Of a stretch of DNA of 8,729 bases, positions 1 to 5,650 are shown in pieces (within the stretch, counting starts at the first letter, position 1; each line of letters opens with the position of its first letter). The stretch spans positions 1 through 8,729 of the forward strand of contig JBKHAI010000028.1 of the NCBI GenBank assembly GCA_046542915.1. Direction: 5' to 3'. This stretch comes from SKVL01 sp046542915 (GTDB lineage Bacteria > Patescibacteriota > Minisyncoccia > Phycocordibacterales > CSBR16-193). The notes under the pieces are model-generated. The model was not told the DNA's origin, ran no database searches, and saw nothing but the letters and a program-made list of their open reading frames with translations. Made by a program: the position numbers and the translations under genes.

Positions 1-65
1 CGAGTCCCTGCCGGGCAGCAAAAATTAGCGCAGCGGTTTTTTGATGTCCGGAGAAACTGCATTTC
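1..65. repeat. Direct repeat copy 1, tRNA-3'-end-like hairpin element
   Basis: The first 65 bases recur at 186-250 with only two differences (31 C versus 216 T; 60 C versus 245 T). Bases 1-18 look like the 3' end of a tRNA: T-loop remainder CGAGT, T-stem CCCTG, acceptor CCGGGCA and discriminator G, without an encoded CCA. Bases 11-24 pair with 38-51 in a 14-bp imperfect stem (one G.T, one mismatch, CCGG/CCGG ends, A5/T5 centre) with a 13-base loop. A second perfect 9-bp hairpin (53-61 with 66-74, TTTC loop) follows only in this copy. The left end is cut by the window, so a genuine tRNA ending here cannot be excluded. Confidence 0.8.
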
Positions 66-185
66 TGCAGTTTCGTCGGGACGAGAAAGGCGGAGCGATG
101 TCGAACGAAGTGAGACCGCGAGCCCGGGTAGGAGCCACTTAGTGAACGAAGAGCAAAGCGATGAGTGAGCTTAGTGAGCTGACAC

Positions 186-250
186 CGAGTCCCTGCCGGG
201 CAGCAAAAATTAGCGTAGCGGTTTTTTGATGTCCGGAGAAACTGTATTTC
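186..250. repeat. Direct repeat copy 2, tRNA-3'-end-like hairpin element
   Basis: Second copy of the element at 1-65, 63 of 65 bases identical, with the same hairpin (196-209 with 223-236). The bases to its left (ending GCTGACAC) cannot form the 5' half of a T-arm, so this copy is not a tRNA. It behaves as an intergenic REP-like repeat of tRNA-end origin or resemblance. The spacer (66-185) is rich in GTGAGC/GAACGAAG-like words. From 251 to 327 I see no gene and no further repeat. Confidence 0.8.
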
Positions 251-327
251 CAAAGTGGCGAGCCCTTGATAAATTTTACTCCTTGAGAGTGTGTTGGTCC
301 GTCGGCTCTTTTCTTTTGAAAATTTAA

Positions 328-354
328 AACCGGCAAGGTTCTGTCTTGCCGGTT
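328..354 (-). terminator. Rho-independent terminator of the minus-strand gene
   Basis: A perfect 10-bp stem (AACCGGCAAG, 328-337, with CTTGCCGGTT, 345-354) encloses a 7-base loop. On the minus strand the stem is followed by a T-rich stretch (TTAAATTTTC). It lies 25 bases beyond the stop of the 380-835 gene, in the right orientation to end its transcript. The plus-strand side lacks a good T-tract. Confidence 0.8.
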
Positions 355-379
355 CTTTGAGAGGTATAAAAAACCTATT

Positions 380-835
380 TCACGCCAAAGCTGTGATCGG
401 TTGGTGGGAATGTTTTTCCATAGGTGCGATAAGTACGGTTTTTTCTAAAAAATATTCACCCCGATAAATTTGAAAAGCACCTTCTTGGGCTCTTTTCATT
501 CTTAATTCCATGTCAGGCATTGATCTTAATATCCTTAGAGCTTTTGGCATATCATATTCCTCCCAAAAAGGACAAAAGGAACAGATAAATTCTGTTTGGT
601 CGAAATAACAGACAACATTTAAACAAAGATCATAGAGGATACATTCAAAGAAACGTCTTTTTTTGACCCATTCCTTACCAATACTTTCTTGTAGGTTTTC
701 CAAAGACCTTTTAGTGTTTCTTTTTTTAAGATATTGAGGGACGGAGAACTTCGGTACGGTAATTTTAATTGGTTCGGTTTTTCTTTCTTGGTAAATAATG
801 GATCCCGCCACAAAAACAGAAACTTCGTATTTCAT
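380..835 (-). CDS. Hypothetical protein, 151 aa, cysteine-containing
   Basis: I do not recognise the family. The start is well supported: a perfect AAGGAGG lies five bases before the ATG, an extended -10 lies further upstream, and a terminator follows the TGA stop, so this is a complete single-gene unit. The protein opens with a beta-rich stretch (residues 1-30), then a basic segment (37-61). A hydrophobic, cysteine-rich block follows (C65, C71, C76, then the pair C85-x2-C88 in an ICSFCPFW context), then a charged helical part. There is no signal peptide. The five cysteines within 24 residues could bind a metal, but the spacing matches no zinc ribbon I know. It is divergent from the rest of the window's genes and need not share their role. 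Confidence 0.75.
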   Translation of the reverse strand: MKYEVSVFVAGSIIYQERKTEPIKITVPKFSVPQYLKKRNTKRSLENLQESIGKEWVKKRRFFECILYDLCLNVVCYFDQTEFICSFCPFWEEYDMPKALRILRSMPDMELRMKRAQEGAFQIYRGEYFLEKTVLIAPMEKHSHQPITALA

Positions 836-840
836 GATCG

Positions 841-847
841 CCTCCTT
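841..847 (-). promoter_or_regulatory. Strong Shine-Dalgarno for the 380-835 gene
   Basis: The minus strand reads AAGGAGG here, five bases (836-840) before the ATG at 835-833. It is the only near-perfect Shine-Dalgarno in front of a confident gene in the window and it fixes that start. Confidence 0.85.
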
Positions 848-885
848 CTTGAGGGGTTAAGATTTGAAAGAACCATTTATTAAAT

Positions 886-894
886 ATTATAACA
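886..894 (-). promoter_or_regulatory. Extended -10 promoter for the 380-835 gene
   Basis: On the minus strand the bases read TGTTATAAT, an extended -10 element (TGnTATAAT). No good -35 sits at the standard distance, which is usual for extended -10 promoters. Transcription would begin near 879, giving a leader of about 44 bases that contains the Shine-Dalgarno. Confidence 0.55.
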
Positions 895-965
895 AGGTAA
901 TTAAATAAAAGTATAGTACAAGTTCTTATGTTTTTATCTCTTTTTATTGATCGGAATTTATCTGG

Positions 966-971
966 TATTAT
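966..971 (+). promoter_or_regulatory. -10 element giving a leaderless start at 978
   Basis: TATTAT ends six bases before the A of the ATG at 978, so the expected transcription start falls on the start codon itself. No Shine-Dalgarno is present between hexamer and ATG. A weak -35 candidate (TTGATC, 947-952) is too close (13 bp). Confidence 0.4.
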
Positions 972-977
972 AAAGAT

Positions 978-1589
978 ATGGAAAATCTTGAAAAAATAAT
1001 GAACTCAAACGAATCGCGAGAGGGTGTAAAAGACTCTGAAGATAGCGAAAAGGAGGAAAAATGGAAGGAGTGGTTATCGGAGGTGGATGGAGTAGTTGAT
1101 GAAAAAGGAGAAAAGGTTGATGAGGGGGTTAAAGAAACTGTCGCCGCCTTTCTTGCTAATGATCTTCCAACATCGGGATCTTGCGAGGGGCATTTACAAG
1201 AAGAGGAATCGGGGCACTTATATCCTTGGATCGAAATAGCAACTCCGGAACCGGAGGGAATGGAGGAAGTTGACGATGAAGAGCGAGAGAAAATGGCAAT
1301 GGAATGGAAGACCGAGAACTTGAAACAAAAAGCAAGGCTGATGACCTATCTGGAGGAGTTCTACAAGGACAGAGAAACCCCGATCGATGCCAGATTGGTT
1401 TTTCGAAACATAGGAAGGTATGGAGAGTTTCGGGTTCAAAGTTTTGGGGCGGACCTAATGGAGATCCTCTCTCCTAAAGAGCGAGAACAGAAAAGAGAAC
1501 TCTATCTGAAAGAAATGAATGATCTTAAAGATTTTTTGAAAGAAAGATTCAAAGAGGATCTTGATCAGGAAAAAGATGAGAAAGATTAA
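978..1589 (+). CDS. Conserved hypothetical protein with TSGSCEGH and YPWIEI motifs
   Basis: The predicted protein is 203 residues, soluble and very rich in charged residues. The N-terminal 50 residues are acidic/basic low complexity. Residues 53-61 (ETVAAFLAN) form a short helix leading into the block TSGSCEGH (65-72), and YPWIEI follows at 82-87 with an acidic/proline patch after it. The C-terminal half is helical, with a possible coiled coil around 165-198. From memory, proteins with a (T/S)SGSCEGH block followed by a YPW block recur in Patescibacteria as unnamed hypotheticals; no function is known to me. The Cys-Glu-Gly-His cluster could be catalytic or metal-binding, but this is a guess. 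The ATG at 978 lacks a Shine-Dalgarno and fits a leaderless start; an in-frame ATG at 999 is the alternative. Confidence 0.85.
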   Translation: MENLEKIMNSNESREGVKDSEDSEKEEKWKEWLSEVDGVVDEKGEKVDEGVKETVAAFLANDLPTSGSCEGHLQEEESGHLYPWIEIATPEPEGMEEVDDEEREKMAMEWKTENLKQKARLMTYLEEFYKDRETPIDARLVFRNIGRYGEFRVQSFGADLMEILSPKEREQKRELYLKEMNDLKDFLKERFKEDLDQEKDEKD

Positions 1590-1645
1590 CCTAGGTTTAT
1601 AAGTCTACATTTTTTAAATGTAACGAACTGTTCTCACAATAAAAC

Positions 1646-2089
1646 GTGGTTAGGCAAAAACTTAAAAAGAGGAAAACAAACTTGATCATGAAAAGATCTC
1701 TGATGATGCTCTTGTTGGTGTTAATCCTAGTTTTTTTGAGCTATTTAATACACCAATCGGTCCATAAAGACATCGCGACACCGGAGGATATAGCGGAGGC
1801 TGAGGAGAGATGTCTCCAAAGGGAGGGGGAGTTACCGGAGAAGACCTTTACTTCCGACGGTTGTACACTGGTTCCCGATTGGAAGGTGTTGGATTGTTGC
1901 ATTGAACACGATATGGATTACTGGTGTGGAGGCAGTGAAGAGGAAAGAGATTTATCCGACCAGATCTTCGGACAGTGTGTAAGAGAGAAGTCTGAAATCA
2001 TCGGAACACTCTATTGGATCGGAGTGAGAATGGGAAGCGCTCTTGATCTTCCAACGCCTTGGCGTTGGGGTTATGGACACGAATATTAG
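1646..2089 (+). CDS. Membrane-anchored phospholipase A2-like protein
   Basis: A basic N-terminus leads into one hydrophobic helix (about residues 17-37, counted from the GTG at 1646) without a clear cleavage site, so the protein is probably anchored with its domain outside the cell. The domain shows DGCT (71-74) and then C84-C85-x2-H88-D89-x2-Y92 followed by WCGG. That is the active-site signature of the phospholipase A2 superfamily (CCxxHDxxY, with the catalytic His and calcium-binding Asp). The upstream DGCT resembles the DGCS loop of prokaryotic PLA2. C111 may pair with one of the other cysteines. The protein ends in a Pro/Trp-rich RWGYG tail. Lipid hydrolysis is inferred; a non-enzymatic relative is possible. 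The start is uncertain: GTG 1646 has no Shine-Dalgarno, and the in-frame ATG at 1688 has only GAGGA 14 bases upstream. Confidence 0.8.
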   Translation: MVRQKLKKRKTNLIMKRSLMMLLLVLILVFLSYLIHQSVHKDIATPEDIAEAEERCLQREGELPEKTFTSDGCTLVPDWKVLDCCIEHDMDYWCGGSEEERDLSDQIFGQCVREKSEIIGTLYWIGVRMGSALDLPTPWRWGYGHEY

Positions 2090-2238
2090 AGGTAAACACC
2101 TTGCGTTTCGGTTAAAAAATTTCTTACGACCATAATTTTGAATAACCTTGAATCTTCGTAAGTGCAAGAGGACTCCTCTATTTCTTTTAAACGGGTAGGT
2201 GTAATATCGCCGTTTAATTGTTTGAACAAGGAACCCAT
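2086..2238 (-). CDS. Possible small protein, 50 aa, convergent with the PLA2-like gene
   Basis: A minus-strand frame from ATG (2238-2236) to TAA (2088-2086) encodes 50 residues beginning MGSLFKQLNGDITPTRLKEI and ending TETQGVYL. The composition is that of a soluble, helical protein rather than a random frame, and its last four bases overlap the 3' end of the PLA2-like gene. There is no Shine-Dalgarno and no other start codon before the upstream in-frame TAA. I do not recognise it. It fills part of the otherwise gene-free 2090-2375 stretch. It may be a chance frame, or the remnant of a longer gene. Confidence 0.3.
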   Translation of the reverse strand: MGSLFKQLNGDITPTRLKEIEESSCTYEDSRLFKIMVVRNFLTETQGVYL

Positions 2239-2334
2239 CTTTAAAACACCGTTTTAAGATCAGAATAAATATTTTTTACAAAAGACGCTTTAGGATTTAA
2301 TGTAATGTGAAACTGTAAATGAAAGTTAAGAAAA

Positions 2335-2343
2335 TGTTAAAAT
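2335..2343 (+). promoter_or_regulatory. Extended -10 promoter for the oxidoreductase gene
   Basis: TGTTAAAAT fits an extended -10 (TGn plus TAAAAT). The start of transcription would be near 2350, leaving a leader of about 26 bases that includes AAGGA at 2359-2363, 12 bases before the ATG. No convincing -35 is visible. Confidence 0.4.
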
Positions 2344-2375
2344 ATAGATAAGAGTAGTAAGGACAAGAGACTTTT

Positions 2376-2969
2376 ATGAAAACTATTGTAGTTTACGCCC
2401 ACCCGGGAACAGATGGTTTTAGCTCTGCCATGTTGGAGAGGGTGAAGGCTGATCTGGAGGAGAGAGGCATAGAGCATGAGATCTGGGATCTTTATGAGAT
2501 GGGTTACGATCCGGTCTTGAAAAAGGAAGAAGTATATACTGCCGGTAATCGTAAAGTCTCCGATGAGAATCTTAAATTTCAGGAGAAAATAGGAGAAGCT
2601 TCAAAGCTGATCTTTATCTACCCCGTCTGGTGGGGTGGTATGCCGGCTATTTTGAAGGGCTTTATAGACAGGGTCTTTGTTCCGGGTTTTGCTTTTAAGT
2701 ACAGAAAAGATAAACTTTTGAAATTTATTCCTGATGGATTACTAAAGGATAAAACCGTTATTTGTTTGGTAAGCTCCGGTGGACCTTGGATCCTTTATAC
2801 CCTTATTTTAAATCCCGTTATGATAATTAATAAATTCGTCATCTTCGGATTCTGCGGAGCCAGAACCAAGACCTTTCAGATCTACGGTGCTACCAAACTC
2901 ACTTCTCAAAAAAAAAGAAAGATAGAAAGAGTCTCAAAAAGGGCCGTTAACTGGATGTTAAGGAGGTAA
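2376..2969 (+). CDS. NAD(P)H-dependent oxidoreductase, flavodoxin-like fold (Flavodoxin_2 family)
   Basis: This 197-residue cytoplasmic flavoprotein has the usual length for the NAD(P)H:quinone oxidoreductase / KefF / MdaB group. Strand 1 and the phosphate-binding loop are YAHPGTDGFSSAM (residues 7-19). The core signature YPVWWGGMPAILKGFIDRV spans 82-100 and contacts the flavin. PGFAFKY (103-109) follows, with SSGGP at 133-137 and GFCGA at 158-162 lining the flavin/quinone pocket. These enzymes bind FMN or FAD and make two-electron reductions of quinones or other electrophiles. The exact substrate cannot be read from sequence. Codons 124-179 are duplicated exactly at 5651-5820, in a broken copy. 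It may share a transcript with the CYTH gene 57 bases downstream. Confidence 0.93.
   Translation: MKTIVVYAHPGTDGFSSAMLERVKADLEERGIEHEIWDLYEMGYDPVLKKEEVYTAGNRKVSDENLKFQEKIGEASKLIFIYPVWWGGMPAILKGFIDRVFVPGFAFKYRKDKLLKFIPDGLLKDKTVICLVSSGGPWILYTLILNPVMIINKFVIFGFCGARTKTFQIYGATKLTSQKKRKIERVSKRAVNWMLRR
2744..2913 (+). repeat. 170-bp perfect duplication, copy A
   Basis: Lies inside the intact oxidoreductase gene. It is identical to 5651-5820 with no mismatch; at the left edge the six bases GATTAC are also shared (2737-2742 and 5644-5649, after one mismatch). Right of it the two copies diverge at once to 73% identity. Confidence 0.95.
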
Positions 2970-3026
2970 TAAGAACAAGACTCTCGCTTTTAAAAAATAA
3001 TTTACATACTAACTAAAAATTTATCT

Positions 3027-3407
3027 ATGTATGAAATAGAATACAGGGGAGTGTTTGACGCTCAAAAGTTTAAAGATCTGAAGGGTTATCTTGACAGAAG
3101 AGCTGAAAGTTTAGGTCAAGATGACAAGGACTGCTACTTTCATATCTTCCCCGATAAGCTTTTAAAACTGGTCAAGGATACCTCAAAAGTTAACACCAAG
3201 GTTTCTTTAAAGTTAAACCGTATCGGAGAGGGGTCTTCCTTTCCAGAGACCGAGTTCTACTTCGATATAGAGGAGTTTGGAAAGCGGTTTCCGTTTTTAA
3301 AAACTTTACCCGCCAAAGTAATGCATGAACCGCAAGAGCGAATAAACAACCGATACAAGGAGTGCGAAATCGCTTTGAAGTACAGCAATACCCGGGGTAC
3401 CACATAG
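3027..3407 (+). CDS. CYTH-domain protein, N-terminal part (frameshifted gene)
   Basis: The first 126 codons belong to a CYTH (CyaB/thiamine-triphosphatase-like) protein. The N-terminal E3-x-E5-x-R7 corresponds to the family's ExExK signature with Arg in place of Lys. IFPDKLLK (40-47) and the basic TKVSLKLNRIGEG (57-69) are followed by ETEFYF (74-79), in agreement with alternating acidic/basic tunnel-wall strands. CYTH enzymes are metal-dependent phosphohydrolases or cyclases acting on triphosphate compounds; the substrate here is unknown. After EIALKYSNT (114-122) the frame runs into RGTT and stops. The next frame continues with GYHIEIEKVV, the expected last strand, so a base is missing at about 3391-3397. 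No Shine-Dalgarno precedes the ATG. Confidence 0.8.
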   Translation: MYEIEYRGVFDAQKFKDLKGYLDRRAESLGQDDKDCYFHIFPDKLLKLVKDTSKVNTKVSLKLNRIGEGSSFPETEFYFDIEEFGKRFPFLKTLPAKVMHEPQERINNRYKECEIALKYSNTRGTT

Positions 3408-3550
3408 AGATAGAGAAGGTGGTTGAATCCGAAGATCGGCAGGCGGAAGCGAGAAGCGCTATTCAAGACGTCGCTAAAGAGTTGGACGTGTGCCTTATGA
3501 CGGAAGAGGGGCTGAAGGCTTTCACCGAGGAGAAAGAAGCGAATTTTTGA
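3362..3550 (+). pseudogene. CYTH-domain protein, C-terminal part in the shifted frame
   Basis: This frame carries the missing end of the CYTH protein. The true homologous part starts at about 3395 with GYHIEIEKVV, which contains a second ExE motif. It continues through a helix (EARSAIQDVAKELDV) to MTEEGLKAFTEE and a stop at 3548-3550. The codons before 3395 in this frame are only the shadow of the upstream part, so the ATG at 3362 is not a real start. Rejoining both parts by adding one base in the CCCGGGG run gives a protein of about 174 residues, normal for the family. No classical slippery heptamer is present (C CGG GGT), so mutation or sequencing error is more likely than programmed frameshifting. 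Confidence 0.75.
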
Positions 3551-3687
3551 TGTGGAAGCGTCTTACGAGTTCTGTTCTTTTTTATTTTCTACTGGAGCTT
3601 AAATTTTGAAAAACTATTTTAAAATGATGTGCGAGTATCCATTTGCTTTTAGTGGATAATTAATTTTGTTTAATGATATCGGGAATA

Positions 3688-3693
3688 TATAAT
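3688..3693 (+). promoter_or_regulatory. -10 element giving a leaderless start at 3700
   Basis: A perfect TATAAT ends six bases before the ATG at 3700, placing the predicted transcription start on the start codon. TTGTTT at 3667-3672 is a possible -35 with a short 15-bp spacer. The region contains no Shine-Dalgarno. A 6-bp hairpin (3636-3641 with 3653-3658) lies upstream and has no T-tract. Confidence 0.5.
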
Positions 3694-3699
3694 TAACAG

Positions 3700-4149
3700 A
3701 TGGTATATGATTTTATTGATTCGATTGTAGTTGAAAACGTTTTTGCTGTAACTGGTACACTCATCTTTTTCCTTTTCTTGGCTATCTTTATTGGTGGTCT
3801 AATATACTTGTTGGTGCTTTCAATCAAGGCTCTGTCTAAAAAGATAAAGAAGAAGAACTATACCAATGAAAAGAAAAAACTGAAGAAAAACTTTTGGAGG
3901 TGGATAGTTCTCTCTGTAGTAAGCTTCATTTTGAGTATTATTTCACTATATTTACGTCGAGCCGTCTCTTCTCCACCAATGGATGAGCCTCATTACCTTG
4001 CGCCGGCCGCGGCGATACATGGAAACATCCCAACATTTTGGGAAAAAGTTGATTCCTTTGCATTGACTCCGTTATTTGGTTTAATAACATTTGCTATTTT
4101 CCTTATCGGCCTCTTTGCCTACATTAACCGTCGTAAAAAACACAAATGA
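3700..4149 (+). CDS. Three-helix membrane protein, partner of the radical SAM gene
   Basis: I do not recognise the family. The 149 residues contain three predicted membrane helices at about 17-41, 67-85 and 123-142. The loop 42-65 is lysine-rich and the C-terminus ends RRKKHK. By the positive-inside rule both are cytoplasmic, so the N-terminus and the 37-residue loop 86-122 (with SSPPMDEPHYLAP) face outside. The stop TGA overlaps the ATG of the radical SAM gene (ATGA at 4146-4149), and that gene has no Shine-Dalgarno of its own, implying translational coupling and a joint function. It may be the enzyme's substrate, anchor or exporter; the sequence does not decide which. Confidence 0.8.
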   Translation: MVYDFIDSIVVENVFAVTGTLIFFLFLAIFIGGLIYLLVLSIKALSKKIKKKNYTNEKKKLKKNFWRWIVLSVVSFILSIISLYLRRAVSSPPMDEPHYLAPAAAIHGNIPTFWEKVDSFALTPLFGLITFAIFLIGLFAYINRRKKHK

Positions 4150-5228
4150 TAGGAAAGATACTTAGTTTGGGAAGACAAAGATTGTGGACCTTTCATCGTG
4201 AACACCTTAGAGCAAAACATGAACTTTTCTATCTTTTTTGGGAGTGCACACTGAATTGCAACTTTCGTTGTAAGCACTGCGGTAGTAATGCCGGTGATAA
4301 AGTTATACAGGAAACACTTGGTACTGAAGATATCAAGAGCGCATTTTTGGACGTATCCAAAAATTTTGATGTTAGTAAGATCAGCGTAGCTATTACGGGA
4401 GGGGAGCCAATGTTGCGGGGGGATCTTTTTGAGGTAATGAAATACGCCAAATCTTTGGGTTTTAATTGGGGAATGGTCTCTAATGGTTTCCTGATTGACC
4501 GCGAAGCGGTTTTGAAAGCGAAAGATGCAGGTATGAAAACCGTGGATATAAGTATTGATGATATCGGCGAAGCCCATGATGATTTTAGGAATAAAGAGGG
4601 CGCTTACGAAAGGGCGGTAGAAGCTGTTAAACTTCTCAAAGAGGCCGATTTCTTATCCAAAATACGAATCACGACCACGATTCATGGCAAGAATGTCGAT
4701 AAACTTGAGGAGATGCAAAAGACCTTTTCTTCTTTTGGTATTGACGGTTGGAGGCTTTTAGCCGTTGAACCGGTAGGAAGAACGATGGAGAGTGAAGATC
4801 TTTTGTTAAGTCGAAGTCAACTGGAAGGTCTTTTATCTTTTATAAAAGAGAAAAGAAAAGAAAACCGGAAGTTTCCGGTAACATTCGGATGCGCTCATTA
4901 TTTGGGAGATGATTTTGAAGATAAGGTTAGAGATCATTTCTTCTATTGCGGGACGGGGATAAATATAGGAGGAATACTTCACAATGGAGATATTTTCGGG
5001 TGTCCCAATATTCCAAGGAGAAAAGAGTTAATTCAGGGTAATGTAAAAAAAGACTCTTTTTCGGAAGTTTGGAATAACAAGTTTGAGTTTTTTCGTGATA
5101 AAAATAGAACCTCGTGTACTAAGTGCCAGGGCTGTGATTCTTGGAATGAATGTTTGGGAGGATCCCTGCATTCTTGGGACTTCGACAGGAAACAGCCCAA
5201 GGTCTGTTTTATGGATGAAGAGCTGTAG
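4146..5228 (+). CDS. Radical SAM/SPASM domain protein
   Basis: The 360-residue protein starts with a basic helix, then WECTLNCNFRCKHCG. C38-x3-C42-x2-C45 is the radical SAM cluster motif, and C34 is an extra cysteine. GGEP (85-88) contacts the SAM amino group, and SNGF (112-115) and DISID (134-138) are core strands. The C-terminal SPASM part carries further cysteines at 249, 268, 286, 324, 327, 330, 336 and 354. They include CGTGINIGGILHNGDIFGC, the GNV-x-EVW block (299-309) and CxxCxxC-x5-CLGG, as expected for auxiliary iron-sulfur clusters. SPASM enzymes mostly modify peptides or proteins at carbon centres, with others acting on heme or sugars. The WECTLxC start recalls, from memory, maturases paired with a lipoprotein or peptide. 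The substrate is unknown and no clear precursor peptide adjoins it. It is coupled to the membrane protein upstream. Confidence 0.93.
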   Translation: MIGKILSLGRQRLWTFHREHLRAKHELFYLFWECTLNCNFRCKHCGSNAGDKVIQETLGTEDIKSAFLDVSKNFDVSKISVAITGGEPMLRGDLFEVMKYAKSLGFNWGMVSNGFLIDREAVLKAKDAGMKTVDISIDDIGEAHDDFRNKEGAYERAVEAVKLLKEADFLSKIRITTTIHGKNVDKLEEMQKTFSSFGIDGWRLLAVEPVGRTMESEDLLLSRSQLEGLLSFIKEKRKENRKFPVTFGCAHYLGDDFEDKVRDHFFYCGTGINIGGILHNGDIFGCPNIPRRKELIQGNVKKDSFSEVWNNKFEFFRDKNRTSCTKCQGCDSWNECLGGSLHSWDFDRKQPKVCFMDEEL

Positions 5229-5310
5229 CTATTATAAACTTGCGGATACCGGCTGGCTCAGGGAGGATACCCTGAATGGTTTCTCGAAACTTAGCTTGGG
5301 TATACCTTTC

Positions 5311-5650
5311 TCCTCTTCCAAAACGGAGGAATCCAACAGAGAAGACCGCTATCCAAAGGAGCAGAAACCTTCTCTGGAACAGACATCCCAAGCGAAGACG
5401 GTAACGCCGTCATAACCGGTGCCGACTAAGGATTATTCGGTAAAGATGGTCCAAAGACCTTAAATATAATTATTGTCGTTGTTATTTCCTTTTTTTTGAT
5501 AGCCATTATGGCCGGGGGGTCACCTGGTGGCTGTTTTTCAGGGAGGCTTACAGCAGGGACGGTACTGTTTACTGCCACAGAGCTGAAGTTGACACAGTCG
5601 TTACCGTGGCTGATAGAGAATACTTGGTCGTAGATGATGAAACGATTACA
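5311..5650 (+). pseudogene. Decayed single-pass membrane protein
   Basis: No open frame spans this stretch, but adjoining frames join into a believable protein. A hydrophilic Ser/Lys/Glu/Pro-rich part starts at about 5311 (SSSKTEESNREDRYPKEQK) and is broken by TAA at 5413-5415. After a frame change near 5440 comes KDGPKTLN and a hydrophobic helix (IIIVVVISFFLIAIM, ending at 5510). A second shift in the six-G run at 5514-5519 leads to VTWWLFFREAY and a hydrophilic outer part ending VVDDETITK at 5653. Its natural end is lost where the oxidoreductase fragment begins. Tail-helix-outer architecture is common in Patescibacteria, but I cannot name the family. Adding one G at 5514-5519 would repair that shift. 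Confidence 0.4.

Noticed and set aside
1..250. CRISPR array
   Set aside because: Only two copies, 65 bp long with a 120-bp spacer, and no cas genes; not CRISPR-like.
139..336. Minus-strand 65-codon frame across the repeat
   Set aside because: It is the antisense of the tRNA-end-like repeat and its spacer (reads SGHQKTATLIFAARQGLG). It has no Shine-Dalgarno and matches the type of spurious proteins called from such repeats.
1606..1622. AT-only hairpin TACATTT/AAATGTA after the 978-1589 gene
   Set aside because: No GC in the stem and no T-tract beyond it; not a credible terminator.
3391..3397. Programmed -1 frameshift in the CYTH gene
   Set aside because: The heptamer C CGG GGT does not allow good re-pairing and I see no downstream stem, so mutation or error is preferred.
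4119..4577. Minus-strand 152-codon frame
   Set aside because: Antisense to the radical SAM cluster region, with no ribosome site and a cysteine/histidine-rich composition typical of antisense translation.
5083..5415. Plus-strand 110-codon frame
   Set aside because: Its first part is a shadow of the radical SAM gene's SPASM region. Only the part after about 5311 may be protein-like, and that is described as a decayed gene.
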